NCBI GenBank assembly: GCA_964645835.1 | Contig: CAZYDG010000084.1 | Span: forward strand, 1-15,646 | Direction: 5' to 3' | Length of the DNA stretch: 15,646 nt | Source: CAZBME01 sp964645835 | GTDB taxonomy: Bacteria > Desulfobacterota > Syntrophia > Syntrophales > UBA8958 | In this document: one piece after another, positions 1 to 8,100 of the stretch | How positions within the stretch are numbered: the stretch's first letter is position 1 | How the letters are laid out: the number at the start of each line of letters is the position of its first letter | The notes under the pieces: generated by a model | Database searches by the model: none | Seen by the model: the letters and a program-made list of their open reading frames with translations, nothing else | Told to the model about the DNA's origin: nothing | Position numbers and translations under genes: made by a program

Positions 1-35
1 GCTTCGGTGTATTCTTTTTTCGATTGCGGACTCAT
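1..35 (-). CDS. N-terminal fragment of a probable transposase (partial)
   Basis: Reading the minus strand, an ATG at 35-33 opens a frame to the window edge giving MSPQSKKEYTEA. A GGAGGT Shine-Dalgarno sequence (complement of 41-46) sits at normal spacing before it. The N-terminus resembles integrase-core transposases of deltaproteobacterial insertion sequences, which often begin with an S/QSKKEY-like string. Only about 11 codons are visible, so the family call rests on a short resemblance plus the subterminal repeats between this start and the acs operon. The gene points away from the operon. It could be another divergently transcribed gene. Confidence 0.4.
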   Translation of the reverse strand, partial: MSPQSKKEYTE

Positions 36-63
36 ATTCAACCTCCATAGAAATGGCGGTATT

Positions 64-137
64 CGGTAATATCGAATTATGAGTCAACGATCCTTTTTAT
101 TCACCTCCTTCGGTAACATTTAATTTGAGGCAATTCG
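64..137. repeat. Two direct copies of a subterminal repeat, probable insertion-sequence end
   Basis: Two related strings lie 47 bp apart, at 64-90 and 111-137. Both follow the pattern CGGTAA-y-AT, then AATT, then GAG, then CAA, with a one-base gap between copies. They sit just upstream of the putative minus-strand transposase start, where many insertion sequences carry transposase-binding repeats. If this reading is right, the element boundary lies near 140. No target duplication can be tested because the other end is outside the window. Confidence 0.4.
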
Positions 138-180
138 GGGAATGTCTTTTACTTGCCAATGAACGATAGAAATGATAGTA

Positions 181-195
181 TGCATAAATTATGCA
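181..195. promoter_or_regulatory. 15-bp perfect palindrome upstream of the acs operon, possible operator
   Basis: TGCATAAATTATGCA has perfect 7-bp arms around one central base. It lies about 120 bp before the first gene of the operon, in an AT-rich stretch without a gene. A dimeric regulator could bind it. I see no convincing -35/-10 pair or -24/-12 element in 140-316, so the operon promoter is not located. The rest of 140-316 shows nothing else I can support. Confidence 0.25.
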
Positions 196-316
196 AGTTG
201 CTGATAGGATCAATTCACTTTGTGATTTTAAAGACACAATATACGTCGCAAGAGACGGTCTGGACTATTTCATCGTTCTTGTTGAGCAGCTGCTTAGACA
301 CTATTAAGGAGGAGCA

Positions 317-592
317 ATGGCAGACTACTGGGTTAAAATAACGGAAAAAGAGGATGAAGATATTCGCCGTCATAATTATCTGGTGACGGCAAGCGACGTG
401 AAAGAGGCCAGAAAGGTGGCCCAGGACTTTATCAGCCATTTCTGTGATGAGGATGAAGATCCGGAGCCTATTGACGATGGGTTTGCATTCTTTAATCGGG
501 CCATTATGGTTCGTGTAACGGACGTTAAAGAGACCACGAAAGAGGAATTTAAAGAATTTCTTTTAAAGATTCATACGATACAGTGGAAATGA
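317..592 (+). CDS. Small acidic protein of unknown function, first gene of the acs operon
   Basis: This 91-residue protein has no recognised family. It is acidic with a DEDEDPEP run near residues 44-51. It has no signal peptide, membrane segment or cysteine motif; its only Cys is in HFCDED. The predicted pattern is mixed alpha/beta with a helical charged C-terminus (KETTKEEFKEFLLKI). A strong AAGGAGGAG at 306-314 supports the ATG at 317. Its stop overlaps the start region of the MetE-like gene, so it is probably translationally coupled to the operon. By position it might be a small accessory or regulatory protein of the CODH/ACS system, but nothing in the sequence proves this. Confidence 0.7.
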   Translation: MADYWVKITEKEDEDIRRHNYLVTASDVKEARKVAQDFISHFCDEDEDPEPIDDGFAFFNRAIMVRVTDVKETTKEEFKEFLLKIHTIQWK

Positions 593-1665
593 CAATGAAA
601 CGGAACTTTCTGGCGACGGGTATCGGCAGCATGCCCTTTGACGGCCCCGACGAAGCCGTTCGCCTGATTCTTTCTCGACTGCCCGAGGCTCCTCACTGGC
701 CGCAGTTGCCCAGGCTCGGCCTGAGAGAACAGATGGAAGTCCAGTATTCAGAACATATGCCTTGCGCTGTCCTTGATGAAGAGAAAAAACGTCTCTATTT
801 CGAGACTTCCGGCGATTATTCCGAGACCTTTGCCCAGTTCTACGAGACCTACCTGTCGGTCATGGATCCCGACGAAGGCAGTGGCAATTGCTTGTTCATG
901 GCTCCAAGTCCGGCTTATTCAAGAGGCTTTGACGCCCTATTAAACATCCTTCAGGAGAATAGCTCTGTATTTCCCTTTATCAAATGCCAGATCGTCGGCC
1001 CTTGCAGTTTTGCCCTGACCGTTGTTGATGAACGGAAACGGGCCATCTATTACAATGAAGAATTCCGGGATGTGATTGTAAAGGTCCTGTCCATGACTGC
1101 GCGAGGACAGATCCAGGCATTGAAGAACTATGCGGATCAGGTGATTTGCTTTATCGACGAGCCGATCCTGTCGGCCTTCGGCAGTTCTACCTATGTGGCT
1201 GTACGCCGGGAGGATGTGGTCGCCCTGCTCCGGGAAATGATCGATGCCGTTCACGCCGATGGCGCCCTGGCCGGCATCCATTGCTGCGGCAATACGGAGT
1301 GGAGTATTCTTATCGATGCAGGCGTCGATATCATCAGCTTTGACGCCTTCCAGTACGGTGAGACGATTGCCATGTACGCCGAGGCCGTCAAGGCTTATCT
1401 GTTAAATGGGGGCGTCCTTGCCTGGGGCATTTTGCCCACGTCAACTGCGATTCATGAGCAGACGGCCGAGGGTCTTGCCGGACGACTCGAAGGGTTTATG
1501 GACTGCCTGGCCGCCAAAGGAATCGACAAGGGCCTCATCACAAACCAAGCCATGATCACACCGTCCTGCGGTACGGGTTCCATGACGCCGGGCGATGCCT
1601 GCCTGGTCTATGAACGGTTGTTCGAAGTATCCAATCTGATGAAAACGAAATATCAAGAAGACTGA
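589..1665 (+). CDS. MetE/UROD-superfamily methyltransferase-like protein linked to the acs operon
   Basis: A cytosolic protein of about 358 residues resembling the C-terminal catalytic half of cobalamin-independent methionine synthase and the related corrinoid methyltransferases. It opens with ATGIGSMPF, typical of this branch. The family IDEP motif is near residue 190. A zinc-type HxC site lies in IHCCG near residue 231, and a third candidate ligand Cys lies in TPSCGTG near residue 327. The N-terminal half of true MetE is absent. These ligands suit a zinc-activated methyl transfer with a thiol or corrinoid partner; the real substrates are unknown. The start is uncertain: GTG 583, ATG 589 and ATG 595 are in frame. 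I chose 589 because it overlaps the upstream TGA as ATGA, the junction type seen at two later genes. No clear Shine-Dalgarno decides it. With no AcsE nearby, a role in feeding or draining the CFeSP methyl group is an attractive inference. Confidence 0.75.
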   Translation: MTMKRNFLATGIGSMPFDGPDEAVRLILSRLPEAPHWPQLPRLGLREQMEVQYSEHMPCAVLDEEKKRLYFETSGDYSETFAQFYETYLSVMDPDEGSGNCLFMAPSPAYSRGFDALLNILQENSSVFPFIKCQIVGPCSFALTVVDERKRAIYYNEEFRDVIVKVLSMTARGQIQALKNYADQVICFIDEPILSAFGSSTYVAVRREDVVALLREMIDAVHADGALAGIHCCGNTEWSILIDAGVDIISFDAFQYGETIAMYAEAVKAYLLNGGVLAWGILPTSTAIHEQTAEGLAGRLEGFMDCLAAKGIDKGLITNQAMITPSCGTGSMTPGDACLVYERLFEVSNLMKTKYQED

Positions 1666-2441
1666 TGAAGATCGCCGTTTCCGGAAAGGGAGGGGCCGGT
1701 AAATCGACGCTCTGCGCCGCTCTGGCCCTGCTTCTGGCCCGTCGGGGCCGTACGGTCCTGGCCGTCGACGCCGACCCGGATGCCAATCTGGCTACCGCTT
1801 TGGGTGTGCCCGAAGGCGATCAGGAGAAGATTATCCCGGTTGCAAGACAGGCAGCCATGATCGAGGAAAGGACGGGCGCCAAGGTCAGGCAATACGGGCA
1901 GATCTTCAAGCTGAATCCGGATGTCTCCGATATTGCCGATCGTTTTGCCTATAACCACCAGGGGGTGGCGCTTTTGGTTCTCGGCGCCGTTGACCGGGGG
2001 GGAAGCGGATGCGCCTGCCCGGAGAACGTCCTCTTGCGGGCCCTCGTGACGGATCTGGTCTTGTATCGCAACGATGCTCTTGTGTTGGATATGGAGGCCG
2101 GTGTCGAGCATCTGGGCCGGGCCACAGCCAGCGGTGTGGATCGGATGGTGGTCGTCGTTGAGCCTGGTCAAAGAGCCGTGGAGAGTACGCGGCGGATTTT
2201 ACGTCTTGCCCGGGACATCGGCCTGACCGATATCCGCCTGGTGGCCAACAAGGTAAACGGGCCAACGGATGAGACCTACCTGCGCCAGGCCTTTCCGCAA
2301 GAGACCTTCCTGAACTTCATTCCCTATGATGAGGCATTCCGCCGTGCCGACCGGGACGGGACCTCCGTATTGGACGGCCTGGGCGACGACTTGACGGGCC
2401 GCTTCACGGAGATCCTCGATTTGCTTGAGGACCCGTTATGA
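1665..2441 (+). CDS. cooC: CooC-type CODH/ACS nickel-insertion ATPase, copy 1
   Basis: A 258-residue P-loop ATPase of the MinD/CooC (SIMIBI) class that inserts nickel into CO dehydrogenase or ACS. The deviant Walker A KGGAGKST is at residues 8-15, with the signature lysine K8. VDADPDAN follows at about 34-41. The metal-binding CxC pair is C116-A-C118 in GCACPEN, matching the CxC that binds Ni/Zn at the dimer interface of characterised CooC. LDMEAGVEHLGR at about 141-152 is the family switch region. The start overlaps the previous stop by one base (TGATG). It shares its fold with the next gene but is clearly diverged, so the two may serve different metal sites. CooC and AcsF cannot be told apart from sequence alone. 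Confidence 0.88.
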   Translation: MKIAVSGKGGAGKSTLCAALALLLARRGRTVLAVDADPDANLATALGVPEGDQEKIIPVARQAAMIEERTGAKVRQYGQIFKLNPDVSDIADRFAYNHQGVALLVLGAVDRGGSGCACPENVLLRALVTDLVLYRNDALVLDMEAGVEHLGRATASGVDRMVVVVEPGQRAVESTRRILRLARDIGLTDIRLVANKVNGPTDETYLRQAFPQETFLNFIPYDEAFRRADRDGTSVLDGLGDDLTGRFTEILDLLEDPL

Positions 2442-3196
2442 ACCGCATCATTGCCGTTGCCGGAAAGGGTGGTGTAGGGAAGACGACCCTGGCGGCACTC
2501 ATGGTTCTCCGTCTTATCGCTCAGGGTCACCGCCCCATCCTCGCCGTCGATGCCGATCCCAATGCTTGTCTGGACGGGGCATTGGGTGTCAAGGCCGTCA
2601 AGACCGTTGGCGGTGTCCGTGAAGATGCCCGGGCCTTTGCCCAGGAAGGCATGGTTCAAGGTATGGACAAACACCGGTTTCTTCAATTGCGCATCGCCGA
2701 AAGTCTGGTTGAGGACCAGGACTTTGACCTCATTGCCATGGGGCGTTGCGAAGGTCCCGGTTGCTACTGTTATGCAAACAATGTCCTGAAGGCGGTCCTT
2801 CAAGAGATGGTCCTTCAATATCCTTATGTGGTTTTGGATAATGAGGCGGGCCTTGAGAATCTCTCCCGGCGTATTGTTCAAAAAGTCGATCTCCTTGTCC
2901 TTGTGACCGATCCCTCCGTTCGCGGATTCGATACGGTGAAGCGTATCCATGGCCTGGCCGGTGAAATGGAGGTTACTTACGACAAACTGGCCATTATTGT
3001 GAACCGGCTCCGGCGGCAGGAACTGCCGGCAAGCGCCGATGAGTTGAAGGCCGCCACGGGTGCCGATCTTATCATTGGTTTGCCCGATGACGATGTGATC
3101 CATGACATGGCCGAGGCCCATGGAAACATGAGACGGCTTCCGCCGAATCATCCCCTGTTTAATCCCCTTGATGGGATACTGGAATTGGTGAAATGA
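2438..3196 (+). CDS. cooC: CooC-type CODH/ACS nickel-insertion ATPase, copy 2
   Basis: A 252-residue paralog of the gene before it. The deviant Walker A KGGVGKTT is at residues 10-17, VDADPNACLD at about 38-46, and LDNEAGLENLSRR at about 133-145. The CxC pair is C109-Y-C111, with an additional Cys104 five residues upstream (RCEGPGCYC) that copy 1 lacks. The ATG overlaps the stop of copy 1 as ATGA, and its own stop overlaps the acsA start in the same way, so all three are probably translationally coupled. Position directly before acsA favours service to the CODH C-cluster; copy 1 might serve ACS. That split is an inference. Confidence 0.88.
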   Translation: MNRIIAVAGKGGVGKTTLAALMVLRLIAQGHRPILAVDADPNACLDGALGVKAVKTVGGVREDARAFAQEGMVQGMDKHRFLQLRIAESLVEDQDFDLIAMGRCEGPGCYCYANNVLKAVLQEMVLQYPYVVLDNEAGLENLSRRIVQKVDLLVLVTDPSVRGFDTVKRIHGLAGEMEVTYDKLAIIVNRLRRQELPASADELKAATGADLIIGLPDDDVIHDMAEAHGNMRRLPPNHPLFNPLDGILELVK

Positions 3197-5142
3197 CACA
3201 GAGTATAAAAAAACCGGAAGACCGGATGTGGGATAAGGCCTCCATCGAGGCATTGGTCAAGGCTGAACGTGACGGTGTGAACACCTGTTTTTCACGCCTG
3301 GATGCCCAGCCCGGTCCCTGTCGTTTCGGGATGGAAGGCTTGTGCTGCCGCATTTGCTATATGGGGCCTTGCCGTATTACACAAAAATCGCCACGAGGCG
3401 TCTGCGGCGCCGATGCCGATACGGTGGTTGCCCGTAATTTCCTGCGTGAGGTTGCCGGCGGGACGGCGGCCCATTCCGATCACGGCCGCCATCTGGTCAT
3501 GTTGCTGAAAAAGGCCGCCCAGGGCCTGGGAACGGATTATGTTATCCGTGATGAAAGTGCTCTGCGCCGAACGGCCAAAGATTACGGTATCTCCGAGGCT
3601 GGACGGGCAAAGGAGGCCGTTGCATTGGAACTGGCCGATCTCCTCCTTCGGGAATTCATGCTCCAGGAAGAGGCTCTTGCAACACTCGCCCTCGCTCCCG
3701 GCAGGCGTCAGGCTCTCTGGCGGAATCAGGCCGTAGCCCCCCTGGGCATCGACCGGATGGTCGTCGAGGCCCTACACCGGACCCATATGGGGGTCGATCA
3801 CGATTACCGGAACATCCTCCTTCATGCCTTCCGGACAGCTCTGGCCGACGGTTGGGGCGGATCGCGTATTGCCACCCAGGTGTCGGACATACTCTTCGGA
3901 ACACCGTCTCCCGTCCGTAGTAACGCCAATCTCGGAGTCCTGGGAAAAGACACGGTCAACATCATCGTCCACGGCCACGAACCGGAGCTGTCGGAAATGC
4001 TTGTCGTTGCTGTCCGCGATCCCGCCATCGAGGCCTATGCCCGGGAAGCGGGAGCCCGGGGGATTACCCTCGCGGGAATCTGTTGCACGGCCAACGAAAT
4101 CCTCATGCGCCACGGCATTCCCGTTGCGGGAAGCTTTCTCCAGCAGGAACTGGCTATCGTAACGGGGGCCGTTGAAATGCTCCTCGTCGATGTCCAGTGC
4201 TGCATGCCGAGCCTCCCCGACGTGGCAAAGCATTACCATACGGAGATCGTCTCCACGACCGATATGGCCAAGACCGTCGGGGCTGTCCATCTTGCCCTCA
4301 ACCGGGATAATCCCCTTGCTTCGGCCAAGGCCCTCATCCGGCGGGCCGTCGATAACTTCAAAAAACGCGACCAGGCGAAGGTTGCCATTCCCGATGTCCG
4401 CAGCCCCCTCGTGGCTGGTTTCAGTGTCGACGCTATCAAGTATATGCTTGGGGGCCGTTACCGGGCCTCCTTCCGGCCTTTGAATGACGCCGTCATTCAG
4501 GGACGGATCCGGGGGGTCGTCGGAATTGTCGGGTGCAACAACCCCCAGACGAAGGTGGATGCCTACATCAACATCCTGACCCGGGAATTGCTGAAGGAAA
4601 ACGTCCTGATCCTCAAGACAGGCTGTGCGGCCATTGCCTCGGCCAAAGAAGGGATGCTCCGACCTGGGGCGGCCCTGGAGGCAGCCGGGCCGGGCCTGCG
4701 TGAGGTTTGCGAGGCCGTGGGGATGCCGCCGGTTCTCCATATGGGCAGTTGCGTGGACAATTCCCGCATCCTGGAGGCCGCAACCGAAGTGGCCCGCGAA
4801 GGTGGCCTGGGCGACGATCTATTTCAGATTCCCGCCGTCGGTGTGGCCCCTGAGTGGATGAGCGAAAAAGCCGTCGCCATTGCCTGCTATTTTGTGGCTT
4901 CAGGCATTGATGTTGTCCTGGGTCATCCCTTTCATATCGGCGGTTCCGATGCCGTCACCCGTTTTCTTACCGATGAGACAAAGGACCTGTTCAACGCCGC
5001 TTTCCATGTCTGCGACGATCCCGTCCGGGCAGCAGCCCTGGTGATCGACCTCCTCGATGAAAGACGGAAGCGCCTGGGCATCGACCGCAAGGCCGAGCGT
5101 AAGCTCTTTGATATGGAAGACCGGAGGAAGCTCGATGTCTAA
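3193..5142 (+). CDS. acsA: Carbon monoxide dehydrogenase catalytic subunit (AcsA/CooS)
   Basis: A 649-residue Ni-Fe-S enzyme that interconverts CO2 and CO and supplies CO to ACS. The length is usual for the family. The N-terminal cysteines C43 and C51 fit the intersubunit D-cluster, and C52, C55, C60 and C71 fit the B-cluster. All expected C-cluster ligands can be placed: H262 in VHGHEP, C297/C298 in GICCTANE, C336/C337 in VQCCMP, C448 in GCNNPQ, C478 in KTGC and C520 in MGSCVD. The catalytic lysine is K559 in SEKAVAI. H94, H97 and H100 fit the histidine proton channel. The ATG at 3193 overlaps the upstream stop as ATGA. An immediately adjacent ACS gene indicates a CODH/ACS complex and not a stand-alone CO-oxidising CooS. 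Confidence 0.96.
   Translation: MTQSIKKPEDRMWDKASIEALVKAERDGVNTCFSRLDAQPGPCRFGMEGLCCRICYMGPCRITQKSPRGVCGADADTVVARNFLREVAGGTAAHSDHGRHLVMLLKKAAQGLGTDYVIRDESALRRTAKDYGISEAGRAKEAVALELADLLLREFMLQEEALATLALAPGRRQALWRNQAVAPLGIDRMVVEALHRTHMGVDHDYRNILLHAFRTALADGWGGSRIATQVSDILFGTPSPVRSNANLGVLGKDTVNIIVHGHEPELSEMLVVAVRDPAIEAYAREAGARGITLAGICCTANEILMRHGIPVAGSFLQQELAIVTGAVEMLLVDVQCCMPSLPDVAKHYHTEIVSTTDMAKTVGAVHLALNRDNPLASAKALIRRAVDNFKKRDQAKVAIPDVRSPLVAGFSVDAIKYMLGGRYRASFRPLNDAVIQGRIRGVVGIVGCNNPQTKVDAYINILTRELLKENVLILKTGCAAIASAKEGMLRPGAALEAAGPGLREVCEAVGMPPVLHMGSCVDNSRILEAATEVAREGGLGDDLFQIPAVGVAPEWMSEKAVAIACYFVASGIDVVLGHPFHIGGSDAVTRFLTDETKDLFNAAFHVCDDPVRAAALVIDLLDERRKRLGIDRKAERKLFDMEDRRKLDV
5123..5127 (+). promoter_or_regulatory. 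Ribosome binding site deciding the acsB-acsD start
   Basis: GGAGG lies seven bases before the ATG at 5135, inside the end of acsA. It selects 5135 over the in-frame ATG at 5057, which would add 26 residues without resemblance to ACS. The protein from 5135 places all A-cluster cysteines exactly two residues lower than in Moorella ACS. Confidence 0.7.
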
Positions 5143-8100
5143 GATTATCTGCACAAGCGCCATCGACGGGGCCATGGCCTGGATTGCCGAAGCGGAGGAG
5201 CTCCTGAACCGGGCCATCGCCGAGAAAGGGACTTCTTTTACCGCCGCCTTTCCGGGGACGGCCTATTTTCTGCCGGTTATTTATGCCTTTACGGGCGAGA
5301 AGGTCCGGACCCTGAGCGATCTGAGGTCCATTCTCCGTCAGGCGAAGGAGCTCCTGCCGCCCAGACCCGCCGCCGAGGTCTGGCTTCCCTACCTGGGAAG
5401 CGCCCTGGACGCAGGTGTGGCCTCCCTGTTTGCATGCGAGATAATTGAGGCCTGCAAGTACGCCATAGGTCCTGATCCTGTAAACGGTATCTGGCTGGGG
5501 GCGGCCAACGATGTCATCCTCCGGGAACGGGGGATCGAGTTTGTCGACGGAACGGCGCCGGGATTTGCGGCCATTACAGGCGCTGCACCGACAAATGAGA
5601 TTGCTGTGACCATCGCCCGTCAGCTTCAGGAGAAAAATCTCTACGTCTTCATGGCGGGCGGCTCCGGGGGCAGGCAGTTTGCCGACCAGTTAGCCGAGGA
5701 AGGTGTTCAGCTCGGCTGGCCGACACGCCTCATTCCCTTTGGCCCCGGCGTATCGGCCCTGATCTATGCCCTGGGGTTTGCGAACCGCGTTGCCATGTCT
5801 TTCGGCGGCGTTCAGCCCGGCGATTACGAAAGGAACCTCCTGTACAACAAGAACCGGACGTTCGCATTCATCCTGGCCCTGGGCGAGGTAACGCCCGACA
5901 AGTACGCTGTGGCGGCAGGGGCCATCAACTATGGCTTTCCCGTCATCGTCGATACGGATATTCCCCAGATCCTCCCGACGGGGGTCTGCACTTACGAGCA
6001 TGTCGTGTCGTCCGTGCCCTATGAGACGATTGTCGAACGAGCCCTGGAGGTCCGGGGTTGCAAGATCAAGGTCACGAAGGTCCCCATCCCCGTGCCCTAC
6101 GGGCCGGCATTTGAGGGGGAACTGATCCGCAAGGCTGATACCCACGCGGAGTTCGGGGGGAACCTGACATCGGCATTTGAATTTGTAACCTCCGTGAACA
6201 TGGACGATATTACCGACGGAGATATCAAGATCATTGGCCCTGATGTGGACCAGATCGATCCGGGCGGTATATTGCCGCTTGCCATCTGGGTAGAGGTGGC
6301 GGGCAGGAAGATGCAGCCCGACTTCGAGCCTATTCTGGAACGTCAGATCCATCATCTCGTCAATGGAGCCGAGGGCATCTGGCATATGGGGCAGCGGGAC
6401 ATCGTCTGGACGAGGATCTCGAAAAACGGTTTTGCCCGGGGCCTCCGCCTTCGTCATTACGGCGAGATCATCCACGCTAAGTTCATCTCCGAGTACCCCG
6501 CCATTGTGGACAAGGTGAAGGTTACCCTGGTCACGGACGCATACGAGGTGGAGCAAAGGTTGGCCGTCGCCCGCCGCATCTACATCGAGCGAAACCGCCG
6601 TCTGGAGGCCATGACGGACGAGTCTGTGGAGACATTTTATTCATGCCTCCTGTGCCAGTCTTTCGCCCCCAATCATGTCTGCATCATAACGCCGGAGCGT
6701 CTCGGTCTTTGCGGGGCTTACAACTGGCTCGACGGCAAGGCGGCTTATGAGATCAACGAGACAGGGCCCAACCAACCAGTTGCTAAAGGCGCCGTCATCG
6801 ATCCCGTCAAGGGGGTCTGGCAGGGCGTCAACGACTACGTCTATACGAACAGCCACAAGACCGTAGCTGAATTCTGCTGTTATTCCATCATGGACCGGCC
6901 CATGACCAGCTGCGGCTGTTTTGAGGCCATCTGCGCCTATCTGCCCGAATGCAACGGCGTCATGGTCGTCAATCGGGAATACCAGGGTGAAACACCCGTG
7001 GGAATGACATTCTCGAGCCTTGCCGGTTCCGTCGGCGGCGGGCACCAGACGCCGGGTTTCATCGGCGTCGGGAAGGTTTTCCTTACGTCCCGGAAGTTTC
7101 TCGCTGCAGAAGGGGGTTTCCGGCGTCTGGTGTGGATGCCGAAGGCCCTGAAAGAATCCCTGGCCGCCGATCTGAAGAAACGCTGCACCGAACAGGGGGT
7201 CCCGGATCTGTTCGACAAGATTGCCGATGAGGAGATCGGTGTCGATGCCATGGATATCCGGCCATACCTGGAACAAGTCCGACATCCGGCCTTGGATATG
7301 CCTGATATTTTGGATTATTCGGCTTCTGAACCTGTTGTTGAATCGGTTTTGCCGTCCGTACCGGATGTGATTGAACCCCATCCCCACCCCAACCCTCCCC
7401 TTGAAGGGGAGGGAGGAAGATTTATAACGCTTCCCCTTGAAGGGGAGGGAGCAAAATCCATGGCCTCTCCCCTCCAAAGGGAGGGAGAAAGGTCCGTGGA
7501 GCCTTCCCTCCAAAGAAGGGAACTAAAATCTGTGGCCCTCCCTCCCCCGGAGGAGAGTGCAAGAACAGAGGTCCCGCCACTTAAAGATGAAGGAGTGGAA
7601 TCCGTTGCACCTCGTGGCGATGAAGAACCAGGAGGGCGTTTAACTATTGATGCAACTGCCTGCGATGGCCTGTCGCAGGAGCAGGCTGTCTCCGCGCCGG
7701 GTATTCTTCAAACCGTGACGGCCTTTTCCATTCGCCGGGAGGCGTGTGAGTTTCCGATATGGCAGGTGACGATCGGTGCGACCCGGAAGGAGGGAGGCAC
7801 CCGGAGCCACACGGTGATTATCGGAGGCGCCGATTGCATGCCCTTCCATTTGTGGGAAGGCGACATGCCGAACCGCCCCGTTGTAGCCATGGAGGTCTTT
7901 GATGTTGTTTCGGAAAAGTATCCCGCCGTTCTCCGGGCCATTTACGGCGATCTTCTGGCAAAGCCCGCGGAAATGGCACGTGTCTGTGTGGCGGAGTATG
8001 GCGCCGATCTCATCAGCGTCAGGCTCGACGGAACCCATCCCGAGAAGGGAAACCGTACGCCTGAAGAGGCAGTGGCCCTTGTCAAATCCGTCCTTGCTGC

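Noticed and set aside
215..225. TCAC-TTT-GTGA dyad as a CRP/FNR-type site
   Set aside because: Half-sites are in the wrong order and spacing for the TGTGA-N6-TCACA consensus.
153..439. Short frames at 153-341 (+) and 215-439 (-)
   Set aside because: No ribosome sites, and they overlap the well-supported start of the 91-residue gene at 317.
2324..4740. Long minus-strand frames over cooC copy 2 and acsA (2324-3253, 3772-4740)
   Set aside because: Antisense shadows of well-identified genes.
5057..5134. Upstream ATG giving 26 extra residues on the ACS fusion
   Set aside because: The added residues are acsA read in another frame, and the GGAGG at 5123-5127 fits the ATG at 5135.
7394..7609. CRISPR-like array because of the 36-bp period
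   Set aside because: Units are directly adjacent with no spacers, and the period reflects 12 codons of an open frame.
7612..7720. Internal start that would make AcsD a separate protein
   Set aside because: The GTG at 7715 is the only sensible candidate, and the nearest AGGAG (7678-7682) is more than 30 bases away, so no usable ribosome site exists.
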